64,000 nucleotides of DNA from Actinopolymorpha alba DSM 45243. Its GTDB lineage: Bacteria > Actinomycetota > Actinomycetes > Propionibacteriales > Actinopolymorphaceae. Below, piece by piece: positions 17,402-25,483 of this stretch. A program made the position numbers and the translations under genes. Position 1 is the first letter of the stretch. Every line of letters starts with the position of its first letter. Location of the stretch: positions 1-64,000 of the forward strand of contig NZ_KB892753.1 in the NCBI RefSeq assembly GCF_000373925.1. The letters run 5' to 3'. The notes under the pieces are model-generated. The model had not been told where the DNA came from, did no database searches, and saw only the letters and a list, made by a program, of their open reading frames with translations.

Positions 17402-18106
17402 TCACTGAGAGAACCAAAATGGCTTGAACTCGTCGAACGCTGGCTCGAAGGGGTGATCCGGCAGTCGCAGAACCCGCATGCGCGGGTGGCCGGTCGCCGG
17501 GTTGACCGTACCCCCGCCCGCCAGGGCGCCTTCCACGACCTGGCATCCGAGGTTCGTTTCGTAGTAGCGCGCGGCGGTCTGGACGGACGGCCACCGGTAG
17601 TCGTCCATGATGATGAGTCCACCCGGCCGGACGATCTTGCGCAGGAAATAGAGATCGACGAACACCTCGTGGTATCGGTGGCTCCCGTCGACGAACGCCG
17701 CATCGGCGGTGAAGCCCTCCGCCAGGAGCCGCGGAAGCGCCAGCGACGAAGGTTGGAGAATCAACCGCGCGATCGTGTCCAGCCCAGCCGAGGTGAGCAG
17801 GTTCCAGCCCACATTCGCCCAGGCCGTTGCCTGGAAGGGATCGATGATGACGTGGACCGGCTCCTCCGCACTGACGGAGACGAGCGCTTCGCCGATCGCG
17901 AGGGCCGACCGGCCGTAGGCCAGGCCCACTTCGATGACCCTCGTGACACCTTCACCGATCAGGAGGTCACGGATGGCGTCGCAGTCCTCCTCGGGGACCG
18001 TGACCTTCGTGAAGTCGTCCGCATCTTCCCGCGTCCACGGCGGCCCGTCCTGAGCGAGTTGCCGGCGTACAGCCGCAATCCGGTCGCGGTGGTGCTCTCG
18101 GCTCAT
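17402..18106 (-). CDS. Class I SAM-dependent methyltransferase (Methyltransf_24 type)
   Basis: A 234-residue cytoplasmic Rossmann enzyme. Motif I is VIEVGLAYGRSALAIGEAL, which binds S-adenosylmethionine. The acidic loop is VHVIIDPFQ, and the substrate-side motif AAFVDGSHRYHEVFVDLYFL, then IVRPGGLIIMDDYRWPS, fits the Methyltransf_24 / CmcI-like group of O-methyltransferases. The start is set at the MSREHH ATG (18106) rather than the upstream codon. It ends 66 bases before the serine hydrolase start, in the same direction, and the two may be co-transcribed. The substrate is unknown. Confidence 0.82.
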   Translation of the reverse strand: MSREHHRDRIAAVRRQLAQDGPPWTREDADDFTKVTVPEEDCDAIRDLLIGEGVTRVIEVGLAYGRSALAIGEALVSVSAEEPVHVIIDPFQATAWANVGWNLLTSAGLDTIARLILQPSSLALPRLLAEGFTADAAFVDGSHRYHEVFVDLYFLRKIVRPGGLIIMDDYRWPSVQTAARYYETNLGCQVVEGALAGGGTVNPATGHPRMRVLRLPDHPFEPAFDEFKPFWFSQ

Positions 18107-18248
18107 GTCAGCCTGCGATCCACCCTGCACAGTTCAACCCGTCCCTTCAGCTCCGAGCCGGCCAGGCCGTGTCCCGTCAATCTTCCTGGAGGTCTTGGCT
18201 TGACTGGCCGTTGCGAGCTTCGTCTCACACTCTGGTCAATCCAGAGGG

Positions 18249-18269
18249 CTGTCTCACATTGCGTACACC
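18249..18269 (+). repeat. 21-bp interspersed word, copy 1
   Basis: CTGTCTCACATTGCGTACACC recurs with small changes at 37942-37962 (minus strand) and 38043-38063. The other two copies lie in opposite orientation within a large intergenic inverted repeat. Here it lies directly before the hairpin and palindrome of 18279-18355. Confidence 0.5.
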
Positions 18270-18278
18270 TGACGGGTA

Positions 18279-18355
18279 CTTCACATGGCTAGCACCTGCC
18301 TTGCATGGCGTCCATGCCATGTGAAGCCCCTAATGACCACGTAAACGTGATCATT
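18279..18355. repeat. Composite hairpin + palindrome element, copy 1
   Basis: An 11-bp perfect hairpin (CTTCACATGGC at 18279-18289 with GCCATGTGAAG at 18316-18326) is followed by the near-perfect palindrome AATGACCACGTAAACGTGATCATT (18332-18355). The same pair of structures, with 12-24 bases of matching sequence, occurs at 56168-56228, and a variant at 50433-50520. It lies between the end of the discoidin-protein gene and the start of the methyltransferase gene. Confidence 0.7.
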
Positions 18356-18401
18356 CAGGGGGCTGGCGTCCACCGGAAAGCCGGATCTCACGGGACACGC
18401 G

Positions 18402-21400
18402 CTAGGCCGGCGGTGGTTCGACGCGGAGTTCGGTGAGGTCGGCGTCGCCGGGCCGCCAGCGGGGTACGCCGACCGCGACGTACCTCGCCGTCGTACCCCC
18501 GAGTTTGACCCGCTGCGCACGCTCCCCCTCGTCCGGCTGCCCGGCGACCGTCCAGTCCAGCCCGTCACCGGACGTTTCGACGCGTACGGCTGACACCCGG
18601 CCGGACGTCCAGCGGAGCACGGCGGCACCCAGGGCCCTGCTGGCCCCGAGGTCCACCACCATCCGCCCTGACGGGCCGGGTCGCCAAGCCGTGTCCGTAC
18701 GCCCGTCCACCGCGGCGTCGGGGTCGCTCATGCCGGCCGGCAAGGGAGAGGTGGGGTACGTCCGGCAGGTCAGCGCGAGGTCGGCGACCGGAGTCAGCGG
18801 ACCGTCCAGGTGCGCCTTGGTCGTCTGGCCCGGCGGCACCACCACGGGCGTGCTCCTGCCGGTGGCCGCCGAGGTGAGCCGGACCCGCGCCGTCACAGAG
18901 CCGGTGTTGGTGACCCGCACGTCCCGCGAGTCGAGCACCTCAACCGAGAGCGCCGGAACGCTGGCCCCAGACTCGCTCGGCACCAGCGTGCACCGCGGCG
19001 GCTCGACCCGAGCCTCGGCAGCCGCGAGCGACACGAGGTACGCCGTACCGGCCGCGTCCGTGCGCTGCGTACCGCGGAAGAGCACCACACCGTCCTCCCC
19101 CGCAGGCCGCGGGATCCGCAGTGCGGCCTCGGTGATCGGCTCCGCGGACAGGTTGAACAGACTGAGGCAGCCGCCGGCCAGGCTCGCCCGCAGACTGTCG
19201 GGACCACCCGAGGGCGCTGGTTCGGACGCGAGCCGCGCCGTCGCCTCCGCCGTCGTAGCTGGGTACCCCTCCACCACCATCCCCCGCGCGCCCGACGCGG
19301 GACCGGCGGACAGGACGACCGACGTCGGCGTCACCTCCACGGGATTGCGGCTGCCACGGATGACGAAACCCACCCGGTCGTCGAGGTTCAGCCAGGGCCC
19401 GGCGAAGGAGCGCGTGTCCGGGATCCGTGCCACGTCCCGCCACGACACCCCGTCGCTCGAGACCTGCAGCCGATAGCCCCGGGCGTACGCCGCCTCGAAC
19501 CGCACCCGGATCCGGTCGATCGGCACCGACGAACCGAGGTCCACGTCCAGCCAGGAGTCGTCGCGGGTGCGTTGGGTCCGGTCGACCGCCCAGCGGGTCA
19601 GCGGATCGTCGTCGGTCGCGAAGCCCGGCGGGTACGGCCCGCCGGCGGTGACCGTGCCGTCGTCGTACGACGATGCCGTCGCCGGCCGGCCCAGCGCGAG
19701 GTCGGGTCCCGTGCCGGCGTACACCTCGAACGCGTAGATCGAGTAGCCGTACGCCGTGGCCCGCTCGGCGCCGAGGAACCGCACATGGCGCGCCTCCACC
19801 GGCGCGAACCGCACCTCGTCGACGCCGCCGTCGCCGTTCCCTCCGGCGAGCGTGGCCGAGCCGTCGGGTCCGTGGAACGTCCGGTCGCCGGCCAGCCCGC
19901 GCACGCCTGGCATGGTGAGGTTGAAGAGCCGCAGGACGCCGTCGCCCTCGGCCAGCCCCGAGGTGGCGTACACCACCGAGCCGTCGGGAAGGGTGGTGAA
20001 GCCGGCAAAGCCCGTGCTGGTCGCGAGCAGCGTGGCCGACCCGTCGAACCCATCCCGCGCCAACCGGTAGACCCGCGCCGTCCGGCCCGTCACCGACGTG
20101 CTCACGCTGGGGATGAACGCCGGACTCCCGCCAGCCGGATCGAGCAGCCAGTCGTCATGCTCGGGTACGAACGCGAACTTCACGTACCCCGGTTTACTCA
20201 CCGCCATCGCAAGCCCGGCAGCGGTCTGGTGCCCGACGAGTCCCACCTCGGCCCCGTAGTCGGTGGCCCCAGAGATCCGCGCGAAGAGCTCCTCGGCGCT
20301 CACCGGGTCGACGTCGCCGGCCAGCCGGTCCCGCCAGTAGTGCAGGAGGTACGCCATCGCCAGCTCCGCCCGCGCCTCGGGCTCGTACTTCGGCTCGCCA
20401 CTGAACTTCGTCAGCAGGTTCACCGGCGGGTAGGCGACGTAAGGCCCGAGCCGGTCGGCGAGCAGCCGCTCCGCCCCGGCGGCGTAGCGGTCGCCCACCA
20501 CTGTCGTGCGGTACGTCAGCGGCAGGACGTCCCGCCCGTAGAGGTGGTAGCGATCGGCGATCATCGGGTGCGCCGACAGCCCGGCATCGGTGCCGAGGTG
20601 GGCGAGCGTCGCCCACAGCTCGTCGGCGTTCGGAAGCCGCAGCTGGCTCTCGGGCACCGGCTGACCCGCGACCAGGAACTGCACGGCGTTCCGTCCCGGG
20701 TAGGCGCCCATGGACGCTTGGTACATCGGGGCGTAGGTGCCGTGGTTCTCGATCGCGAACGTGTCGAAGATGTTCTGCGACCGCAGCCACGCCGACACCG
20801 GACGCCCGGCGATCAGGGCGGGGTTGGCCTGGTCCGCCGGTGGCAGCCCGCCCATGTTGAGCGACCACAGGTCCAGCCACTCCCACCAGGTGCCGGCGGC
20901 CGGATCGTCGGGCAGCAGGGCGTACGCCGCCGCGAGCGGCATCGACTTCGCACCCATCTCCTCGACCTTGGAGTCGCCCCGGAAGCCGCCGGCGAGGGTG
21001 GTGTTCTCGTCCCGGCCGGGACCGACGATGTGGCCGGCGGACCCACGCGCGATGGTCTCGACGTTCGCCCGCGTCGCGCTGTCGAGCCGGTCCCAGAGGA
21101 GGCGCGTGGCGGCGATGAAGTACGCTTCGAAGGTGCTGTCCCAGTAGATCCGAGCGCCCCACTCGCTGCCGCCCGCCCACTTGTTGCTCGCCGCGAAGTG
21201 CCGGATCGTCGCGAGGGTGCGCTGCTCGAGAAGGTCGCGGGAGATGCCGGCGACCTCGGCGTCGTACGTACCGAAGTTCAACAGGACCGCGTGGCCGAGG
21301 ACGACGGTGAAGTTGAAGTCGCGCGCCTGGTAGTGGCCGGCCGCGCCGTCCCACACGGTCTCGGTCCACCGGGTGTGCTGGAGCAGCAGGCGGTAGTAGT

Positions 21401-21560
21401 CCCGGGCGAAGGCATTCTCCGAACCACTCGCGAGTGCCTGCGACGCCTGACCCATCTGACCTGCCTTCGTACGTCCCGCGCCGGTCGCCGACGCGCCGCC
21501 GGCGACGAGGGTGGCACTGGTCGCGGTGAGGAACGTCCTTCTGCTCAAGGGGTTCACCAT
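18402..21560 (-). CDS. Large Tat-exported carbohydrate-locus protein with discoidin domains
   Basis: A 1052-residue exported protein. The start at 21560 follows GGGAGAACTCGGC. The signal LSRRTFLTATSATLVAGG is a twin-arginine leader. Residues about 60-520 are helix-rich (DYYRLLLQHTRWTETVW, MGAYPGRNAVQF, ENHGTYAP), reminiscent of alpha/alpha-toroid hydrolases or lyases, but I cannot assign a family. Later come at least two F5/8-type discoidin modules, around residues 600-720 (LALGRPATASSYDDG, WLDVDLGSSVPIDRIRVRFE) and near the C-terminus (VDGRTDTAWRPG, VVDLGASRALGAAVLRW), which usually bind glycans. It precedes the importer genes on the strand's downstream side, so it likely processes the imported substrate outside the cell. 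Confidence 0.8.
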   Translation of the reverse strand: MVNPLSRRTFLTATSATLVAGGASATGAGRTKAGQMGQASQALASGSENAFARDYYRLLLQHTRWTETVWDGAAGHYQARDFNFTVVLGHAVLLNFGTYDAEVAGISRDLLEQRTLATIRHFAASNKWAGGSEWGARIYWDSTFEAYFIAATRLLWDRLDSATRANVETIARGSAGHIVGPGRDENTTLAGGFRGDSKVEEMGAKSMPLAAAYALLPDDPAAGTWWEWLDLWSLNMGGLPPADQANPALIAGRPVSAWLRSQNIFDTFAIENHGTYAPMYQASMGAYPGRNAVQFLVAGQPVPESQLRLPNADELWATLAHLGTDAGLSAHPMIADRYHLYGRDVLPLTYRTTVVGDRYAAGAERLLADRLGPYVAYPPVNLLTKFSGEPKYEPEARAELAMAYLLHYWRDRLAGDVDPVSAEELFARISGATDYGAEVGLVGHQTAAGLAMAVSKPGYVKFAFVPEHDDWLLDPAGGSPAFIPSVSTSVTGRTARVYRLARDGFDGSATLLATSTGFAGFTTLPDGSVVYATSGLAEGDGVLRLFNLTMPGVRGLAGDRTFHGPDGSATLAGGNGDGGVDEVRFAPVEARHVRFLGAERATAYGYSIYAFEVYAGTGPDLALGRPATASSYDDGTVTAGGPYPPGFATDDDPLTRWAVDRTQRTRDDSWLDVDLGSSVPIDRIRVRFEAAYARGYRLQVSSDGVSWRDVARIPDTRSFAGPWLNLDDRVGFVIRGSRNPVEVTPTSVVLSAGPASGARGMVVEGYPATTAEATARLASEPAPSGGPDSLRASLAGGCLSLFNLSAEPITEAALRIPRPAGEDGVVLFRGTQRTDAAGTAYLVSLAAAEARVEPPRCTLVPSESGASVPALSVEVLDSRDVRVTNTGSVTARVRLTSAATGRSTPVVVPPGQTTKAHLDGPLTPVADLALTCRTYPTSPLPAGMSDPDAAVDGRTDTAWRPGPSGRMVVDLGASRALGAAVLRWTSGRVSAVRVETSGDGLDWTVAGQPDEGERAQRVKLGGTTARYVAVGVPRWRPGDADLTELRVEPPPA

Positions 21561-21610
21561 GCCGAGTTCTCCCTTCCCACTGTGGGGCCCGTGGAGTGCG
21601 GTGGTACGCC

Positions 21611-22654
21611 CTACGCGCGTTCCCGGGCGCGCCGGCGTACCTGGTCGAGGTAGACAGCCGCGACGAGGACCGCGCCGACGGCGACGTTCTGCCAGTACGG
21701 GTTGACGCCGATGGTGACGAAGCCGCTCTGCAACACGGCCGGGATGAGAACGCCGATGACGGTGCCGGTGACCCGGCCGCTGCCACCGAACAGGCTGGTG
21801 CCACCGAGCACGACCGCCGCGATCGCGGCGAGGTTGTCGGCACTGTGCCCGGAGATCGTGGTGGTGCTGAAGTGCGCGAGCGACATCACGCCGGCAAGCC
21901 CGGACAGCAACCCCATCAGGGCGTACACCTTGATGAGGTGGCGGTCGACCCGGATGCCGACCCGCCGGGCGGCTTCGGGGTTGGAGCCGATCGCGTAGGT
22001 GTACCTGCCGAACCTCGTGTACGCCAAAACCAGACCCAGCACCACCGCGACCCCGGCGGCGATCACGACCAGCCAGGGCACGGAGTTGAGCACGAGGCCG
22101 AAGCCCAGGGTGCCGGCCAGCTGGCGCGGGATGCCGCGTACGTCGGTTCCGCCGGTCAGGAGGTACGACGCGCCGAGCGCCATGCCGAGGGTGCCGAGCG
22201 TCGCGATCAGCGGAGGGACCCGCGCCTTGGCCACCAGCAGTCCGTTGATGACACCCCAGGCCAGGCCGGCCAGCAGACCGGCGAGGATGCCGAGGCCGAT
22301 GACCCCCCAGCCGGCGTCGGCGGCGCCAGCCGACGGGTCCCGTGGATCGCCTCCGACCGCGAGCATCACCTTGGCCGCCACCACACCGGAGAAGATCAGG
22401 ACCGACCCGATCGAGAGGTCGATGCCGGCCGAGACGATGACGAACGTCATGCCCACCGCCAGCACCAGCAGGGCGGCGTTGTCGGCGGCGATACTGCGGA
22501 TGTTGAGTGGGTTGGCGAAGTTGGGCTGGACCGCGGTGAAGAACAGCACCAGCGCGACGAGCACCACGAAGATCCAGAGCACGTTGGTGGTCGCGAGCCG
22601 GGACGCCAGCGTTGCCGGCGGGCGCGCCGGGAGCGCCTTCGACGTACCACTCAT
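21611..22654 (-). CDS. ABC sugar importer permease (RbsC/BPD_transp_2 family)
   Basis: A 347-residue membrane protein of the ribose/xylose/galactose permease family, with about ten hydrophobic segments. Typical family signatures are VIVSAGIDLSIGSVLIFSGV near residues 75-95, GVINGLLVAKARVPPLIATLGT near 135-155, YAIGSNPEAARRVGI, and AAVVLGGTSLFGGSGRVTGT near 265. It forms the membrane channel with the ATPase encoded just upstream, which overlaps its start by 4 bases, and with the lipoprotein binding protein at 26637-27644. The gene lies 50 bases before the discoidin protein start. Confidence 0.93.
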   Translation of the reverse strand: MSGTSKALPARPPATLASRLATTNVLWIFVVLVALVLFFTAVQPNFANPLNIRSIAADNAALLVLAVGMTFVIVSAGIDLSIGSVLIFSGVVAAKVMLAVGGDPRDPSAGAADAGWGVIGLGILAGLLAGLAWGVINGLLVAKARVPPLIATLGTLGMALGASYLLTGGTDVRGIPRQLAGTLGFGLVLNSVPWLVVIAAGVAVVLGLVLAYTRFGRYTYAIGSNPEAARRVGIRVDRHLIKVYALMGLLSGLAGVMSLAHFSTTTISGHSADNLAAIAAVVLGGTSLFGGSGRVTGTVIGVLIPAVLQSGFVTIGVNPYWQNVAVGAVLVAAVYLDQVRRRARERA

Positions 22655-23418
22655 GCGGCACCGTCCGTCACGTCCAACGCGCCTGTCATTGCCCCGACGA
22701 GGTCGTCCAGCGAGACGCCAGCGATGTCGAACCGAGCGACCCGCTGGCCCAGCCGCAGCACCTCCACCCGGTCGGCGACGGCAAGCACCTCAGGCATGTT
22801 GTGGCTGATGAGCACCACAGCGATGCCCCGGTCCCGGACCCGCCGCATCACGTCGAGGACCCGCTCGCGCTGGACGACGCCGAGGGCCGCGGTCGGCTCG
22901 TCCATGAAGATGACCTTGGAGGCCCACGCGACCGACCGCGCGACCGCGACACTCTGTCGCTGGCCGCCGGAGAGCGAGCTGACGCGGGTACCGGCGTCGG
23001 GCAGCTCGATGCCCAGCTCACCGAACGCCGCGGTGGCCTCCTCCCGCATACGCCGGCGATCGAGGACGCCGAACCATCCGAGCACCCCGGGCCGCATGAG
23101 CTCACGGCCGAGGAAGAGGTTGGCCGCGGGATCGAGGTCGGCGGCGAGCGCGAGGTCCTGGTAGACCACCTCGATCCCCAGCCGTTGGGCGTGCGCGGGA
23201 CTGTCAAGCCGGACTTGACGACCCTCGAACCACACCTCACCGGCATCGGCCTGCGACGTACCCGACAGGCAGCTGACCAGCGTGCTCTTGCCGGCGCCGT
23301 TGTCGCCGATGAGGGCGACGACCTCACCGGCGTACGCCGTGAAGTTGGCGCCGCGCAGCGCCTGGACGTGGCCGTACGTCTTCACCAGCGCCCTGGCTTC
23401 CAGGAGCGGTGTCGTCAT
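22651..23418 (-). CDS. ABC sugar importer ATPase, single nucleotide-binding domain
   Basis: A 255-residue ATPase with Walker A GDNGAGKST (about 40), signature LSGGQRQSVAVARS, Walker B KVIFMDEPTAAL and switch His ISHN. Ribose-type importers usually have a double ATPase of about 500 residues; this one has a single domain, like the FrcA-type importers, so two copies would pair. The frame is open far upstream, but the ATG at 23418 opens the conserved PLLEARALVKTYGHVQAL start. The stop overlaps the permease start by 4 bases. It powers import of an unknown, probably sugar-like, substrate. Confidence 0.92.
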   Translation of the reverse strand: MTTPLLEARALVKTYGHVQALRGANFTAYAGEVVALIGDNGAGKSTLVSCLSGTSQADAGEVWFEGRQVRLDSPAHAQRLGIEVVYQDLALAADLDPAANLFLGRELMRPGVLGWFGVLDRRRMREEATAAFGELGIELPDAGTRVSSLSGGQRQSVAVARSVAWASKVIFMDEPTAALGVVQRERVLDVMRRVRDRGIAVVLISHNMPEVLAVADRVEVLRLGQRVARFDIAGVSLDDLVGAMTGALDVTDGAA

Positions 23419-23479
23419 GGCGGTTCCGTCCTCTCTCGGTCGTCGTGGACGGCTGGGTCTCCTCAGTCCTCGGGTCTCC

Positions 23480-24307
23480 TCAGTCCCCCGTGAAGGCCGG
23501 GTCGCGCTTCTCGATGAAGGCCCGGATTCCCTCGCGGGCGTCGGCGGTCGCGTAGAGGCTGGACAGCACCCCCTGCTCGAGCGTCCAGCCGGTCTCCAGG
23601 GAGGCCTCCACACCGTCGTCGATCAGGCGCTTGGCCTCGCGGACGGCCCGCGGGGCGCGGGCGGCCAGCGTCCGGGCGAGCTCCCGCGCGGCCGGCATCA
23701 GCTCGTCCGGCTCCACCACTCGGGCCACGAGCCCACGCCGCTCCGCCTCGTCCGGACGCATGCTCCGGCCCGTCATGACCAGCTCCTTCGTCGCGCGTAC
23801 GCCGATCGCCCGGGCCAGCCGCTGCGTACCCCCACCACCCGGCAGCAGGCCCAGCTTGACCTCGGGCAACGCGAACCGGGCCGCCGTCGAGGCGAGGATC
23901 AGGTCGCAGGCGAGCGCCACCTCGAAGCCGCCGCCGAAGGCGTAGCCGTTGACCGCCGCGATCGTCGGCTGTGGGAGGCTCGCGAGCCGTCCGAACGCCG
24001 CCCGCCCGAGCCGCTGGTAGTCGTCGAACGCCGCCTGGGACACGCCGTCGTACTCACGAATGTCGGCCCCCGCAATGAATCCCCGACCGGTGCCGGTGAC
24101 CACCAGCACCCGCACGCTGTCGTCGTGGGCGAGCCCGTCGAGATAAGCGACCAGCGCCTCCACCATGCCGCGGGACAGCGCACCGAGGGCGTGTTCACGG
24201 TCGATCCGGAGGACGGCGACGGCGCCGTCGCGCTCCTCGACCAGATGCTCATGGGGCTGCTCTTTTCGCCCACTCAGCTGCTCGGTCGACTCACTCACCT
24301 CGGTCAT
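23480..24307 (-). CDS. Enoyl-CoA hydratase/isomerase (crotonase superfamily)
   Basis: A 275-residue crotonase. The oxyanion-hole segments are FIAGADIREYD (about 77-87) and NGYAFGGGFEVALACDL. Both catalytic Glu residues of hydratases are present: Glu129 in GGGFEV and Glu149 in LPEVKLGLLPGGGGTQRL, so hydration of an enoyl-CoA is likely. It overlaps the CoA transferase gene by 4 bases, so the CoA ester made by that enzyme is the likely substrate. A 20-residue N-terminal tail is extra. Substrate chain cannot be told. Confidence 0.9.
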   Translation of the reverse strand: MTEVSESTEQLSGRKEQPHEHLVEERDGAVAVLRIDREHALGALSRGMVEALVAYLDGLAHDDSVRVLVVTGTGRGFIAGADIREYDGVSQAAFDDYQRLGRAAFGRLASLPQPTIAAVNGYAFGGGFEVALACDLILASTAARFALPEVKLGLLPGGGGTQRLARAIGVRATKELVMTGRSMRPDEAERRGLVARVVEPDELMPAARELARTLAARAPRAVREAKRLIDDGVEASLETGWTLEQGVLSSLYATADAREGIRAFIEKRDPAFTGD

Positions 24308-25482
24308 GACTCCCTCCTCCCGGAAACGACCCGCGCGAGCTGCTCCGGCGTGAGCACCTCGGCGAGCACCTCCTCCGTATGCTCGCCGACAAGCGGCGGC
24401 GGACGGCGTACCGACCAGGGCGTTCCCGTGTACGTCACCGGGCAGCCGACCAGCTCAAGCGTCCCGGCCCGCGGATGCTCGACCTGGCAGAGCAACGGGG
24501 AACCCTCGTCGCGGAGCTCGTCCACGGCCTCGGCCAGGCTGCGTACCCGCGCCGCCCAGATACCGGCGGGCATCAGGAGATCCAGCCATTCCTTGGTCGT
24601 CCGGCTCGGGGTGATCGCGTCGAGCCGGTCCTTCGCCTCGTCGCGGTCGATCCACGGGTCGAGCTCGGCGAGCGCCGGGTCGTCGACCAGCCGGGCGATA
24701 TCGGCCAGCGGAGCCATCGCGACGGCGAGCCAGCCGTCCGCGGTCTGGTAGATGCCGCACGGCGCCGACAACCAGGGGGACGCGATACCCGCGCGCGACC
24801 GGTCGAAGGTCTGCTTCTGGTTGACCATCGCCGAGATCTCCTGGCACTGCACCGCGATCGCGGTGGAGTACAGATCCACCTGGACCCATTGGCCGATCCC
24901 CTGGCGTTCGCGGGCGACCAGCGCGCCGAGGATGCCGGTCGCCAGCGTGAGCGCGGTCATGGCGTCGACCACCGACGTACCCGCGAAGGTCGGCGGCCCG
25001 CTGCCCGGTCCCGTGTTCGCCGCGAGGCCGGACATCGCCTGGATGAGCAGGTCCTGGCCGGGGCGGTTCTCCTCCGCGAACCGTCCCTGCTGCCCCCACC
25101 CCGAGCCCGAGCAGTAGATGACGTCGGGTCTGACCGCGCGAATCTGGTCGTAGCCGAGGCCGAGCCGGTCCATGACGCCGGGCCGGAAGTTCTCGACCAC
25201 CACGTCGCAGGTGGCGGCGAGCGCCAGCAGCGCCTCGCGGGCCGCCGGGTCCTTGAGGTCGAGCGCCACCGACCGCTTGTTGCGGTTCATCGCAAGGAAC
25301 GCCGCACTGTCGCCGGCCACCAGCTCGCCCATCATGGCGAGGCCGCGTTCCCACTCCCCGCTGTCGGGTCGCTCGATTTTGATGACGTCGGCGCCGAGGT
25401 CGCCGAGGAGTTGGGTGGCGTACGGCCCGAGCATCATCTGGGTGAAGTCGAGCACCCTGATGCCGTCGAGAGCAGCGGGCAT
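24304..25482 (-). CDS. CaiB/BaiF family (type III) CoA transferase
   Basis: A 392-residue class III CoA transferase. It opens with LDGIRVLDFTQMMLGPYATQLLGDLGADVIKIE, and the nucleophilic Asp is Asp144 in RPGQDLLIQAMSG, as in formyl-CoA transferase. ALDLKDPAAREAL and VVENFRPGVMDRLGLGYD are also standard. The start at 25482 follows GGAAGGA, and the longer open frame upstream is an artefact of the overlapping binding-protein gene. It sits one base after the signal-less binding protein and overlaps the enoyl-CoA hydratase. It likely moves CoA onto a carboxylic acid; which acid is unknown. Confidence 0.92.
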   Translation of the reverse strand: MPAALDGIRVLDFTQMMLGPYATQLLGDLGADVIKIERPDSGEWERGLAMMGELVAGDSAAFLAMNRNKRSVALDLKDPAAREALLALAATCDVVVENFRPGVMDRLGLGYDQIRAVRPDVIYCSGSGWGQQGRFAEENRPGQDLLIQAMSGLAANTGPGSGPPTFAGTSVVDAMTALTLATGILGALVARERQGIGQWVQVDLYSTAIAVQCQEISAMVNQKQTFDRSRAGIASPWLSAPCGIYQTADGWLAVAMAPLADIARLVDDPALAELDPWIDRDEAKDRLDAITPSRTTKEWLDLLMPAGIWAARVRSLAEAVDELRDEGSPLLCQVEHPRAGTLELVGCPVTYTGTPWSVRRPPPLVGEHTEEVLAEVLTPEQLARVVSGRRES

Positions 25483-25483
25483 G

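Noticed and set aside
18810-21653. A 947-codon open frame antisense to the discoidin protein gene
   Set aside because: It is a shadow of GC-rich codons: the sense strand has a Tat leader, discoidin motifs and a ribosome site, while the antisense product is Arg/Gly-rich with no domain.
21561-22661. Extension of the discoidin protein frame to 1419 codons
   Set aside because: The extra N-terminal part is the ABC permease gene read in another frame; the Tat leader and ribosome site place the start at 21560.
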